Shown piece after piece: positions 8,485 to 17,768 of a stretch of 64,000 nucleotides of DNA (the first letter of the stretch is position 1; each line of letters opens with the position of its first letter). A program made the translations under genes and the position numbers. The notes below the pieces were generated by a model. The model was not told the DNA's origin. It ran no database searches and saw only the letters and a list, made by a program, of their open reading frames with translations. Source of the stretch: Firmicutes bacterium HGW-Firmicutes-2 (GTDB lineage Bacteria > Bacillota > Clostridia > Lachnospirales > Vallitaleaceae); assembly GCA_002841495.1 (NCBI GenBank), contig PGZV01000016.1, positions 1 through 64,000 of the forward strand, in the 5' to 3' direction.

Positions 8485-8513
8485 TTGTATACAATGAACA
8501 CAAAGTATATAAT
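8485..8513 (+). promoter_or_regulatory. Promoter with palindromic operator-like site before pta
   Basis: TTGTAT at 8485-8490, 17-bp spacer, TATAAT at 8508-8513. The -35 region is embedded in the perfect palindrome CATTGTATACAATG (8483-8496), a candidate operator. Confidence 0.65.
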
Positions 8514-8526
8514 AATCATATATAAA

Positions 8527-8573
8527 CAATGATCATTGACTGTAAGCAACAATTTATGTGCTTAGAGTCAATG
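8527..8573 (+). promoter_or_regulatory. Hairpin-rich 5' leader of pta-ackA
   Basis: The perfect palindrome CAATGATCATTG (8527-8538) overlaps a longer hairpin: CATTGACT (8534-8541) with AGTCAATG (8566-8573) and TAAGCA (8543-8548) with TGCTTA (8559-8564). The two folds share bases and cannot coexist. No U-tract follows, so a simple terminator is unlikely. Confidence 0.5.
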
Positions 8574-8624
8574 GTCTTTGCAAATTATAACGTAATAAAT
8601 GAGCCAATCTGAAAGGGGCAAAAA

Positions 8625-9614
8625 ATGAGTTTTATTGAAACAATTAAGGACAGAGCAAGACAATTCAGAAAAACAATTGTATTACCTGAAAGTATGGAAT
8701 TAAGAACACTTGAGGCTACAGCCCAAATATTAAGTGAAGATATTTGTGATGTCATTCTAATCGGTAATGAGGATGAAATTAAAAAAGTAGGCATGAATTT
8801 TGACATCTCACGTGCAACCATTATAGATCCAAATTCTTTCGAGCAAATGGATGCCTTTGTTGCCAAGTTGGTAGAACTTAGAGAAAAAAAAGGCATGACT
8901 TTGGAAAAAGCTCAGGAAATCTTAAAAACTGATGCCTTGTTCTTAGGTGTTATGATGGTGAAAATGGGGTTTGCTGACGGTATGGTAGCAGGTGCAGTCA
9001 ATTCAACAGCCAATGTACTAAGACCATCTCTTCAGATCTTAAAAACAGCACCCAACACAAAACTTGTTTCTTCATTCTTTGTCATGGTTGTTCCAAATTG
9101 TGAATTTGGACATCAAGGCATTTTTGTTTACTCAGATTGTGGATTGGTTCAAAACCCTAATGCAGAGGAGCTGGCAGCAATAGCCGGTAGTTCGGCAAAA
9201 TCATTTAAAAGTCTTGTAGGCGCTGAACCTATCGTAGCTATGTTGTCACATTCTACAAAGGGAAGTGCAGCACATCCTGATGTAGATAAGGTTGTAGAAG
9301 CTACTAAAATCGCAAAGTCACTTTATTCTGAGTATAAAATTGACGGAGAATTTCAATCAGATGCAGCTATTGTTCCAAGTATAGGTGCGGCAAAGGCACC
9401 TGGCAATGAGATTGCAGGACATGCCAATGTATTGGTATTCCCGGATCTTGATGCAGGTAACATCTGTTATAAGCTGACTGAAAGACTTGCTAAAGCAGAT
9501 GCATATGGACCTATAACACAAGGAATCGCCAAACCTGTCAATGATTTATCAAGAGGCTGTACAGCCGAAGATATTGTCGGTGTCGTTGCAATAACAGCGG
9601 TACAGGCCCAATAA
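8625..9614 (+). CDS. pta: Phosphate acetyltransferase
   Basis: Converts acetyl-CoA and phosphate to acetyl phosphate and CoA, the first step of acetate production. The 329-aa protein is a single PTA_PTB domain (short Clostridium-type enzyme without the N-terminal DRTGG/P-loop extension of long Pta). Conserved segments include VLPES near the N-terminus, MVKMGFADGMVAGA, SHSTKGSA and GEFQSDAAI. Followed 27 bp later by ackA, giving the ATP-yielding acetate pathway expected of a fermenting anaerobe. Confidence 0.95.
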   Translation: MSFIETIKDRARQFRKTIVLPESMELRTLEATAQILSEDICDVILIGNEDEIKKVGMNFDISRATIIDPNSFEQMDAFVAKLVELREKKGMTLEKAQEILKTDALFLGVMMVKMGFADGMVAGAVNSTANVLRPSLQILKTAPNTKLVSSFFVMVVPNCEFGHQGIFVYSDCGLVQNPNAEELAAIAGSSAKSFKSLVGAEPIVAMLSHSTKGSAAHPDVDKVVEATKIAKSLYSEYKIDGEFQSDAAIVPSIGAAKAPGNEIAGHANVLVFPDLDAGNICYKLTERLAKADAYGPITQGIAKPVNDLSRGCTAEDIVGVVAITAVQAQ

Positions 9615-9641
9615 TATGACGAAGGAAAAGGGAGTAAAGAA

Positions 9642-10841
9642 ATGAATATTTTAGTTTTGAATTGTGGAAGTTCATCAGTTAAGTATCAATTGATTAACAT
9701 GGAAAATGAGGATGTATTAGCTATAGGTATATGTGATCGTATTGGTTTTGAGGGTTCATTTATGGGACATAAACCAAAGGGACATGATAAGATGAAATTG
9801 CAAATACCTATGAAAGACCACAAAGAAGCTGTAAAAGCAGTTCTTGCGACTTTAACAGATCCTGCCCATGGCGTTATTGATTCAATGGATGAAATTGCCG
9901 CTGTAGGTCATAGAGTTGTACATGGTGGTGAAGCGTTTTCAGCTTCGATTATTATTACAGAAGAAGTAAAAGATGCGATCAAAGCATGTAGTGACTTAGC
10001 ACCTTTGCATAATCCTGCCAATCTTGTTGGTATTAATGCTTGTGAAGTACTTATGCCTAATACGAAGCAAGTTGCGGTATTTGATACGGCTTTTCATCAG
10101 ACGATGGAGCCAAAATCATACCTCTATGGTCTTCCATACAAATATTATACCAAGCATAAAATCAGAAGATATGGTTTCCATGGTACCTCCCACAAATATG
10201 TTGCTTATAGAACAGCTGAGTTTTTAGGACGTAATATTGAAGACATGAAAATTGTTGTTTGTCATTTGGGTAACGGTGCAAGTGTGTGTGCTGTAAATAA
10301 AGGCAAATCTGTAGATACTAGCATGGGCTTAACACCTCTTGAAGGTCTTGTAATGGGGACTCGCAGTGGTGATATTGACCCTGCAATCGTTCAGTTTATT
10401 GCAGATAAAGAAGGTTTAACGTTAGATGAAGTTATAAATGTATTAAATAAAGAGTCCGGTATTAAGGGACTATCACAATTCTCAAGTGATTTTAGGGATA
10501 TTGAAGACGCAATTGCAGATGGTAACCAACAAGCAGCGTTAGCGATGGATGTATATCATCTTAAAGTAGCTAAGTATATTGGTGCTTATGCAGCTGCTAT
10601 GAACGGTATTGATGCTGTTGTCTTTACGGCAGGACTTGGCGAAAATAACCACGAAGTGCGTAAAGAAGTTTGTGATTATTTAGGTTATTTAGGTGTTAAA
10701 GTAGATGACGAATTAAATCATGTGCGTTCTATGGAACGTGACTTCTCAGCAGAAGGTGCTACTGTTAGATCTCTTGTTATTCCTACGAATGAGGAATTGG
10801 CTATCGCTAGAGAAACGAAGCAACTCATCCAAAAAAAATAA
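9642..10841 (+). CDS. ackA: Acetate kinase
   Basis: Makes ATP and acetate from acetyl phosphate. The ASKHA-fold signatures are visible: N-terminal NCGSSSVKYQL, FDTAFHQTM, the RRYGFHGTSHKYV segment, GNGASVCAV and the C-terminal FTAGLGEN phosphate/adenosine motif. At 399 aa it has the usual length. Second gene of the pta-ackA operon, followed by a strong terminator. Confidence 0.97.
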   Translation: MNILVLNCGSSSVKYQLINMENEDVLAIGICDRIGFEGSFMGHKPKGHDKMKLQIPMKDHKEAVKAVLATLTDPAHGVIDSMDEIAAVGHRVVHGGEAFSASIIITEEVKDAIKACSDLAPLHNPANLVGINACEVLMPNTKQVAVFDTAFHQTMEPKSYLYGLPYKYYTKHKIRRYGFHGTSHKYVAYRTAEFLGRNIEDMKIVVCHLGNGASVCAVNKGKSVDTSMGLTPLEGLVMGTRSGDIDPAIVQFIADKEGLTLDEVINVLNKESGIKGLSQFSSDFRDIEDAIADGNQQAALAMDVYHLKVAKYIGAYAAAMNGIDAVVFTAGLGENNHEVRKEVCDYLGYLGVKVDDELNHVRSMERDFSAEGATVRSLVIPTNEELAIARETKQLIQKK

Positions 10842-10865
10842 TCTGTAAAATTAAAATTTGATATC

Positions 10866-10906
10866 ATATAAAGGCAATGGCTCATGTTGTTGCCTTTATA
10901 TTATTG
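10866..10906 (+). terminator. Terminator after ackA
   Basis: ATATAAAGGCAA (10866-10877) pairs with TTGCCTTTATAT (10890-10901), followed by TATT. The near-symmetric flanks could also serve the opposite direction. Confidence 0.8.
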
Positions 10907-10946
10907 ATATCAAGATATGGCTTACTGCTCGTTATAATATTTACCC

Positions 10947-10975
10947 TTGACAAAATATTTAGGCATATGTATAAT
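10947..10975 (+). promoter_or_regulatory. Consensus sigma-A promoter for yceD-rpmF
   Basis: TTGACA at 10947-10952, 17-bp spacer, TATAAT at 10970-10975: a perfect consensus match about 60 bp before the yceD start. Confidence 0.85.
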
Positions 10976-11036
10976 TACATGTGGTTATTATTCGAGGTAT
11001 AAAGCGGTTTTGCTTTACAGCTAAAGGAGTGGTATC

Positions 11037-11558
11037 ATGCATATTAATTTAACAGAACTGTTTTCACAAACGGTTAAAGATGTTACTATCCGGCGAACCT
11101 TGGACATGGATCAACTTGAATTTGGTGGTGAGCATTTCCAAATCAGTAAGCCCATCAATATCGAATTTGAAGTTACCCAATTAGGTGTAGGCGAATATTT
11201 GACCCAAGGCAAGGTTGAAGCAGAGTTGGTAATGTACTGCAATCGTTGTATGAATGAAGTCATATCAATAGTTGAAGGTCAGTTCACAAAAGAATTAAAT
11301 GAGCATGTTGATGATCCCGAAAGTGATGATATGATGGATTATTATAAAAACTCAGTTCTGAATGTAGAGAAATTGGCTTTAGACGAAATCTATATGAATG
11401 TGCCTATGAAAGTTCTTTGCAAGGAATCATGTCAAGGTATTTGCAAGGTATGTGGTGCAAACCTTAACCAAGAAACATGTAATTGCGAAGATGACAATGT
11501 AGATCCCAGACTTGCTGGACTAAAAGATTTATTTAATGAAAGATTTAAGGAGGTGTAG
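11037..11558 (+). CDS. yceD: YceD/DUF177 family protein (23S rRNA accumulation protein)
   Basis: 173 aa, DUF177 family, linked in bacteria to 23S rRNA maturation and almost always encoded just before rpmF. Two cysteine pairs are seen: CNRC near residue 65, and a C-terminal cluster CKESCQGICKVCGANL followed by CNC around residues 135-155, suggesting bound metal. The gene ends 3 bp before rpmF, and its last codons contain the rpmF ribosome binding site. Confidence 0.9.
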   Translation: MHINLTELFSQTVKDVTIRRTLDMDQLEFGGEHFQISKPINIEFEVTQLGVGEYLTQGKVEAELVMYCNRCMNEVISIVEGQFTKELNEHVDDPESDDMMDYYKNSVLNVEKLALDEIYMNVPMKVLCKESCQGICKVCGANLNQETCNCEDDNVDPRLAGLKDLFNERFKEV

Positions 11559-11561
11559 ACC

Positions 11562-11738
11562 ATGGCAGTACCAAAACGTAAAGTATCCAAAGCTAGAAGA
11601 AACAGCAGAAGAGCCAATTGGAAGTTAACGGCTCCAAATTTGTCCACTTGTACGAAGTGTGGCGAACTCGTAATGTCTCACAGAGCTTGTAAAAAATGTG
11701 GCACATATAAGAGCAAAGTAGTATTAGAAGTAAAATAA
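11562..11738 (+). CDS. rpmF: 50S ribosomal protein L32
   Basis: 58 aa, reading MAVPKRKVSKARRNSRR at the start as in L32. It carries a zinc knuckle: CTKC (residues 30-33) and CKKC (43-46), so it is the zinc-binding C+ form. AAGGAGGTG lies 7-12 bp upstream. The pairing with yceD and plsX is the conserved arrangement. Confidence 0.95.
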   Translation: MAVPKRKVSKARRNSRRANWKLTAPNLSTCTKCGELVMSHRACKKCGTYKSKVVLEVK

Positions 11739-11764
11739 TCTACACTTATCCAATGAATATAAAC

Positions 11765-11791
11765 AGCGTAACCATAATGGTTACGCTATTT
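11765..11791 (+). terminator. Hairpin after rpmF, possible terminator
   Basis: AGCGTAACC and GGTTACGCT (11765-11787) form a strong stem with a 5-nt loop, followed by only ATTTT. Partial read-through into plsX is plausible. Confidence 0.65.
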
Positions 11792-11827
11792 TAGTATACT
11801 ATCTTCATAGGAAAGAGGAGGCGGAAT

Positions 11828-12826
11828 ATGGAATTAACGAAGATTGTAATTGATGCCATGGGTGGTGACGATGCACCTAAAGCCATGGTTGAGGGTGCCG
11901 TATGGGCACTGAACTCATCTGAAGACATATATTTAATACTAACGGGTGATGAACATAAGATTAATGAAATATTAAAAGATAAAACCTATGATAAGAAAAG
12001 AATAGAAATCATCCATACAACAGAAGTGATCACCAATGATGAATCTCCTGTACTTGCTATAAGAAGGAAAAAAGATGCTTCATTAGTTAGGGCCTTATAC
12101 CTTGTGAAGGATAAAAAAGCGGATGCATTGGTATCAGCTGGGAGCACCGGCGCGGTATTAGCAGGGGGAACTTTAGTTATTGGGCGCATGAAGGGCATAG
12201 AACGTCCTGCACTAGGCTCTTTGCTTCCAGGTGAAAAAGGCATGACCTTACTCATTGATTGTGGTGCCAATGTAGATAGTAAACCCCAATTTTTACATCA
12301 ATTTGCTAAGATGGGATCCATTTACTATGAAAATATATTAGATATAAAGAACCCTAAAGTCGCTTTGGTTAATATTGGTTCAGAGGACAATAAAGGTAAC
12401 GCGTTGGTTAAGGATACTTTTCCATTATTAAAAAATGATCTTTCTTTGAATTTTATAGGTAGTCTTGAAGCTAGGGATATTCCTACAGGTGGGGCACATG
12501 TAGTTGTATGTGATGGCTTTGTTGGCAATGTCATTTTGAAATTGACGGAAGGTCTGGCTTCATCTTTGCTTGGTATGGTCAAAGAATCGATTATGTCCAC
12601 GACCATAAGTAAAATTGGCGGTCTACTTATTAAAAAATCCATGAAGTCTATGAAAAAAAGACTGGATTATACCGAGTATGGAGGGGCACCTTTACTGGGG
12701 CTTGAAGCTTTAGTGGTTAAAGCACATGGTAGTTCTAATGCAAAAGCCTTTAAAAATGCGATTTTACAATGTAAGACTTTTATTGATCATAAAGTGAATG
12801 ATAAAATTAAACAACAATTATTGTAA
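11828..12826 (+). CDS. plsX: Phosphate acyltransferase PlsX
   Basis: Makes acyl phosphate from acyl-ACP for phosphatidic acid synthesis, feeding PlsY (encoded at 33122 here). The N-terminus IDAMGGDDAPKAMVEG is the family signature. Also seen are SAGSTGAVLAGG, DCGANVDSKP and CDGFVGNVILK. At 332 aa it is normal. AGAGGAGG precedes ATG. No FapR-type operator was recognised upstream. Confidence 0.95.
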   Translation: MELTKIVIDAMGGDDAPKAMVEGAVWALNSSEDIYLILTGDEHKINEILKDKTYDKKRIEIIHTTEVITNDESPVLAIRRKKDASLVRALYLVKDKKADALVSAGSTGAVLAGGTLVIGRMKGIERPALGSLLPGEKGMTLLIDCGANVDSKPQFLHQFAKMGSIYYENILDIKNPKVALVNIGSEDNKGNALVKDTFPLLKNDLSLNFIGSLEARDIPTGGAHVVVCDGFVGNVILKLTEGLASSLLGMVKESIMSTTISKIGGLLIKKSMKSMKKRLDYTEYGGAPLLGLEALVVKAHGSSNAKAFKNAILQCKTFIDHKVNDKIKQQLL

Positions 12827-12977
12827 GTCAACGGTTGATTATGTTATAAAATTATAGTAAGATGGTCTTAATATATCAAGGTTAGAGTGTAAAAATCACG
12901 AAGTTGAATTTGGTTTTGGCACATTAACCATATCAGGCAGGTTCTTAGTAAAGAACTCAATGAGAAAGGAGCTTATT

Positions 12978-13202
12978 ATGGATGAAAGCAAATTATTAGA
13001 AATCATAGCAGAATTCACAACGTATGGGCCGGAAGAACTGAAAGAAAATATGAACTTTTCTGATGACCTTGGTATTGATTCCCTTGATTTGGCACAAATC
13101 ATTATGGCAGTTGAAGATGCCTATGATGTTGAATTAGATGAGGAAGCCTTAGACAGTATTCAGACTGTTGGGGATGCGATCAATATGGTAAAAAATAACT
13201 AA
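12978..13202 (+). CDS. acpP: Acyl carrier protein
   Basis: 74 aa; carries acyl chains on a phosphopantetheine arm (made through CoaD upstream). The attachment serine lies in GIDSLDLAQ at about residue 35. Strongly acidic, as expected. ATG 12978 is preferred to the in-frame start at 12960 because AAAGGAGC is 5-6 bp upstream of it. The 150 bp between plsX and this gene show no clear promoter. Confidence 0.93.
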   Translation: MDESKLLEIIAEFTTYGPEELKENMNFSDDLGIDSLDLAQIIMAVEDAYDVELDEEALDSIQTVGDAINMVKNN

Positions 13203-13232
13203 TAGATGTTATTGAATAAATGATATAGGAAA

Positions 13233-13261
13233 AGAGGTTTCAGAAATGAAGCTTCTTTTTT
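13233..13261 (+). terminator. Terminator after acpP
   Basis: AGAGGTTTCA and TGAAGCTTCT form a stem with two G-T pairs and a GAAA loop, followed by a T-run. Confidence 0.75.
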
Positions 13262-13356
13262 GTTATAGAATGATAAGCCGTTATTTAATAGAAAATTAAA
13301 TAAGTTTATGATATAATATTTAACTGTGATTACTATTTAAGAAAGTGAGAATAGAT

Positions 13357-14043
13357 ATGTCCCTAGTAAAAGATATTGAAGAATTTCAAGATATTATTGG
13401 GTATCAATTTGTTGATTTGAGGCTTCTTGAAAGGGCTCTAACCCATAGTTCTTATGCGAATGAGCATCGACTAAGTAAGTTTGAGAACAATGAGAGACTG
13501 GAATTTTTGGGTGATGCGGTTCTTGAGATTATTACATCAGAATTCTTATTTCGCAAATACCATGAGATGTTAGAAGGGGAGTTGACCAAATTTAGAGCCA
13601 GCATTGTTTGTGAACCGACACTGGCTAATTTTTCTAGAGAGATTAATCTTGGTGATTATTTGTTGCTCGGAAAAGGCGAAGATAATTCAGGTGGTAGATT
13701 AAGGTCTTCTGTTTTATCAGATGCAGTAGAAGCACTGATAGGTGCCATTTATTTAGATGGTGGCCTTGAAGAAGCAAGGATTTTTGTCGAATCTACATTG
13801 TTAAAGGATGTAGAAAAGAGAAAGCTTTTTGTTGACAGCAAAACCCATCTTCAGGAAATTATTCAAAAAAATAGTGACCAATCCGTTGAATATCTTATTG
13901 TAAGTGAAAAAGGTCCAGACCATTCCAAGCTTTTTGAAGTCATAGCGGTGCATATGGGTGAAACCATTGGTCATGGATTTGGGAGAAGCAAAAAATCAGC
14001 AGAACAAGAAGCTGCTTTTGATGCTATCAAAAAGATCGTGTAA
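13357..14043 (+). CDS. rnc: Ribonuclease III
   Basis: Double-strand-specific endonuclease for rRNA and mRNA processing. The catalytic signature NERLEFLGDAVLE lies near residue 40, and the second metal-binding region SDAVEALIGAIYLD near residue 116. A C-terminal dsRNA-binding domain runs from about residue 155 (THLQEIIQK to the KKSAEQEAA end). ATG 13357 is favoured; the GTG at 13345 would place the AAGTGAG site inside the gene. It lies directly before smc, as in most Clostridia. Confidence 0.94.
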   Translation: MSLVKDIEEFQDIIGYQFVDLRLLERALTHSSYANEHRLSKFENNERLEFLGDAVLEIITSEFLFRKYHEMLEGELTKFRASIVCEPTLANFSREINLGDYLLLGKGEDNSGGRLRSSVLSDAVEALIGAIYLDGGLEEARIFVESTLLKDVEKRKLFVDSKTHLQEIIQKNSDQSVEYLIVSEKGPDHSKLFEVIAVHMGETIGHGFGRSKKSAEQEAAFDAIKKIV

Positions 14044-14180
14044 CAATAATTTCTGAACAATTTATAAATGCATTATAAGTTGTCCAATTTTTATTGAAGG
14101 ATTACGCGTGCAAGGTACAATCGAATCGAATTCAGTGTAAAATATCGTGATGTTTACAATCACATTTTGGAGAGATTAGC

Positions 14181-17100
14181 ATGCATTTAAAAAGCATAGA
14201 GTTATACGGTTTTAAGTCTTTTGCCAATAAAATGGTATTTAAGTTTGAGAAAGGTATTACAGCCATTGTTGGTCCTAATGGTAGTGGTAAAAGTAATGTA
14301 GCAGATGCGGTAAGATGGGTACTGGGTGAACAAAGTGCCAAACAATTACGTGGTAGCAAAATGCAGGATGTCATTTTTGCCGGTACAGAAGCTAGAAAAC
14401 CTCTCGGCTATTGTCAAGTTGATTTGACCATTGACAACCATGATATGAAAATCCCCATCTCATACTCCGAAGTTACAGTATCCAGAAGGGTTTACCGTTC
14501 CGGTGAAGGTGAATACTTTATTAATGGTACAAGTTGCCGGATGCGAGATGTTCTAGAGCTTTTTATGGATACTGGTATTGGTCAAGAAGGCTATTCTATT
14601 ATCGGTCAAGGTCAGATTGAAAAGATACTGTCTAATAAACCTGAAGAGAGAAGGGCTTTATTTGATGAGGCAGTCGGTATTGTAAAGTTCAAAAAGCGTA
14701 AGGAAAGCGCAGAAAAAAAATTAGATGAAGAGAAACAAAATCTTTATCGAATTAATGATATCATCACAGAATTAGCCCTTCAAAAAGAAACCTTAACAGA
14801 GCAAGCCACAAGAGCAAAAGCCTATCTCAAGTATAAAGAAGAATTAAAAACCCATGAGATGAGTAGCTTTGTTATGGAAATAAAAAAAATCGATGATCAA
14901 TTAGGTGACCATGAAGCTAAGGTTAAAATAATTGAAGAAAACATCATTCAAGTACGTGCAAATTACCAACTTAACAAGACAAAACATGGCGAATTTGTTA
15001 AAGAACTTGAAACCCTTGAAGGTGAAATTGATGTCATCAGGAATCAGTCAACACAACTGACGGTACTAAAAGAAAAAAAGGAAAGTGAAATCAAATTAAC
15101 AGAGGAACAGATTACACATCTGACCAGTAATATAAAAAGATTTGAATCGGATATTGACCTTCTAAAGCAAAAAAAAGAAAAAATTGAGAAAGCCTTAAAA
15201 CAGTACCAATTGGATATGGCTTCTCTTTTTGAAACCAGTGAAAAAAGTGAATATGATTTAAAAGAACAAGAAGCAAAACTTAAAGAAATCAATGAGAAGA
15301 TCCTTAAAGATGAAGATGCTGTCGGAATCATTCAAACCAATATGATAGAGCGTCTTAATGAGATATCCAATATCAGAACTAAAATGCAACGGTATCATAC
15401 AATGACAGAGAATTCCCTGTCTAGAAAAGAAAGTCTTGAAGCTAGGCAACGCATTCTTTCTAAATCTTTAGAAACATTAAAATTGAACTTAAAAGACGAG
15501 ACAGATTTAAGAGAGGGATATCAAGCTGAGATTCACAGACTTGAAGAAGAAAAAAATAGTCTAAGCGCCTTATTAGAAGACATCCAAAAATCCATGAAAA
15601 GCGTGGAAGATAAACGCAACGCCATAGTTTCAGAGCTGCAGAATCTAAAATCTAAACATAAAGCTTTAACTGAAATTACGGATCAATATGAAGGTTATAA
15701 CCTTAGTATTAAAAAAGTTATGTCGCAAAGACATCTACCCGCATATGAGAATAAGATATGTGGTGTTGTCGCTGACATCCTTAAAGTAGAAAAGAGCTAT
15801 GAGAAAGCTATTGAAATTGCTCTTGGTGGCAATTATCAGAATGTAATAACGGAAGACGAGACAACTGCAAAAGCGCTCATCGAGTATTTGAAAACTCAAA
15901 AAGCGGGTCGTGCTACTTTTTTACCAATTCCAAACATTAAGCCTAATGTACAAAAAAATGCTGCGATTCGAATGGAAAAAGGTTTTGTAGGGTATGGTGA
16001 TGAATTGGTTGAAGCAGCGGATAAATACTCGGATATTTTGTCTTTTTTACTTGGCCGCACTATTATTGTTAAAGACATTAATGATGCCATCGCTATGGGT
16101 AAAAAATACAAAAACACGCTTAGGATTGTTACTTTAACCGGTGACATGGTCAATCCTGGTGGATCTTTAACAGGTGGGGCGTATAAAAACGACAATACGC
16201 AGTTCTTGTCAAGAAAAAGGGATCTTGAGTCCTTAAAAGTACGCATTCAAGATATGGACCAACAACTTAGTGAAACTGAGCTGGCTTATCAGGTACAACA
16301 AAAAGAAAAGAATATAATAGATGAAAGATTAGAGAACATACTCTCAAGACTTCAATCGGTCTCCATTGAATTAAATGGTAAAAACATTCAAATGCATCAA
16401 TTGAGCAGTGATGTTGCCAAAAGTGATGATGAACTAAATGAATTAAAAATAGAAGCAGACCAGATTATGGTCCAAGAACAAGAGTTGACTCAACAGTTAA
16501 ATGAGCTTGAGAAAAGTCTTATTGAGAATGAAGTCAATAAAGAAGAGGCAGAATCTACTGTTAAAAAAATAATTGAAAAAACCGTAGACCTTAAAAATGA
16601 AAAGGAAAATCTACTGGAAACCATCACAAACATTCGTCTAGAACATGCATCTTTAAATGAACAACGCCAGAATGCCCAAAGTAATCTGAGCCGTATGAAA
16701 GAAGAAATTAAAGAATTAACAAACGATATAATAAGAATAGAGTCGGATATTTTGTCCGCAACCTCCAATCAAGAATCTAAAATAGAGCTTCTAAAGACCT
16801 ATAGTTGTGAAACGGCATCTTTTGAGACGCGTATTTTAGAAGTTCAGAATCAAATTCAACAAAAAAGCTTAGAGAAACAACGACTTAGTAAAGAACAAGA
16901 ACAATTGTATCATCAACAAGAAGCGTTGTCAGAAAACATAACATTACTTGAAAAAGATGCCTTAAGAATTCAGAATACCATATCAAAAATGGAGACTCAG
17001 AAAGAAAGCTTCATGGAATATATGTGGAATGAATATGAGTTGACTTATAATCATATTATGACCCAAGAACAAGTTCAACTTGGCAGCATGTCATCCATAA

Positions 17101-17747
17101 AAAAATCTATAGAGGTCCTTAAAACGCAGATTAAAGAGCTGGGTGATGTGAATGTTAATGCGATTACGGAGTATAAAACTGTTGACGAACGGCATCAATT
17201 TTTATCGGAGCAAAAAGAAGATTTAATTGAAGCTGAAAAACAACTTAGAGAAGTCATTATAGAGTTAGAAGAAAAAATGCAGACTCAGTTTAGAGAACAG
17301 TTTAATGCTATAAACCTTAAGTTTCAGCAGGTTTTCAAAGATCTTTTTGGTGGCGGTAAGGCTTTTTTAAGACTTTCTGATGAAGAACAGGTATTAGATG
17401 CAGGCATACATATTAATGTACAACCACCAGGAAAAAAACTCCAAAGTATGATGCTTCTATCAGGTGGTGAGCGTGCTTTTACAGCCATTGCACTTCTTTT
17501 TGCTATACAAAGCCTAAAACCATCACCATTTTGTGTTCTAGATGAGATTGAAGCAGCTCTTGATGATGCTAATGTTGAAAGATTTGCTAAATACTTAAAA
17601 AAACTCACAGCAAACACACAATTTATCATTATTACCCATAGAAGAGGTACCATGGAAGTGAGTGATGCGTTGTATGGCATTACCATGCAGGAAAAAGGCA
17701 TATCAACACAGGTGTCTGTGAAACTACTTGAAGATATATTGGAATAA
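14181..17747 (+). CDS. smc: Chromosome segregation protein SMC
   Basis: 1188 aa condensin ATPase. N-terminal Walker A GPNGSGKS at residues 31-38; two long coiled-coil arms (about 170-500 and 680-1020) flank a hinge domain around 510-660 containing GGNYQNVITED and NPGGSLTGGAYK. The C-terminal ABC signature LLSGGERAF is near residue 1092, followed by Walker B CVLDEIEAALDDANV. Complete, with no frameshift. It binds and loops DNA with ScpA/ScpB (not in the window). ftsY follows after 21 bp. Confidence 0.97.
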   Translation: MHLKSIELYGFKSFANKMVFKFEKGITAIVGPNGSGKSNVADAVRWVLGEQSAKQLRGSKMQDVIFAGTEARKPLGYCQVDLTIDNHDMKIPISYSEVTVSRRVYRSGEGEYFINGTSCRMRDVLELFMDTGIGQEGYSIIGQGQIEKILSNKPEERRALFDEAVGIVKFKKRKESAEKKLDEEKQNLYRINDIITELALQKETLTEQATRAKAYLKYKEELKTHEMSSFVMEIKKIDDQLGDHEAKVKIIEENIIQVRANYQLNKTKHGEFVKELETLEGEIDVIRNQSTQLTVLKEKKESEIKLTEEQITHLTSNIKRFESDIDLLKQKKEKIEKALKQYQLDMASLFETSEKSEYDLKEQEAKLKEINEKILKDEDAVGIIQTNMIERLNEISNIRTKMQRYHTMTENSLSRKESLEARQRILSKSLETLKLNLKDETDLREGYQAEIHRLEEEKNSLSALLEDIQKSMKSVEDKRNAIVSELQNLKSKHKALTEITDQYEGYNLSIKKVMSQRHLPAYENKICGVVADILKVEKSYEKAIEIALGGNYQNVITEDETTAKALIEYLKTQKAGRATFLPIPNIKPNVQKNAAIRMEKGFVGYGDELVEAADKYSDILSFLLGRTIIVKDINDAIAMGKKYKNTLRIVTLTGDMVNPGGSLTGGAYKNDNTQFLSRKRDLESLKVRIQDMDQQLSETELAYQVQQKEKNIIDERLENILSRLQSVSIELNGKNIQMHQLSSDVAKSDDELNELKIEADQIMVQEQELTQQLNELEKSLIENEVNKEEAESTVKKIIEKTVDLKNEKENLLETITNIRLEHASLNEQRQNAQSNLSRMKEEIKELTNDIIRIESDILSATSNQESKIELLKTYSCETASFETRILEVQNQIQQKSLEKQRLSKEQEQLYHQQEALSENITLLEKDALRIQNTISKMETQKESFMEYMWNEYELTYNHIMTQEQVQLGSMSSIKKSIEVLKTQIKELGDVNVNAITEYKTVDERHQFLSEQKEDLIEAEKQLREVIIELEEKMQTQFREQFNAINLKFQQVFKDLFGGGKAFLRLSDEEQVLDAGIHINVQPPGKKLQSMMLLSGGERAFTAIALLFAIQSLKPSPFCVLDEIEAALDDANVERFAKYLKKLTANTQFIIITHRRGTMEVSDALYGITMQEKGISTQVSVKLLEDILE

Positions 17748-17768
17748 ATTCCGGAAAGATAGGTTATT

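Noticed and set aside
11739-11827. FapR operator controlling plsX
   Set aside because: The palindrome here is the rpmF terminator-like hairpin and does not match the FapR consensus.
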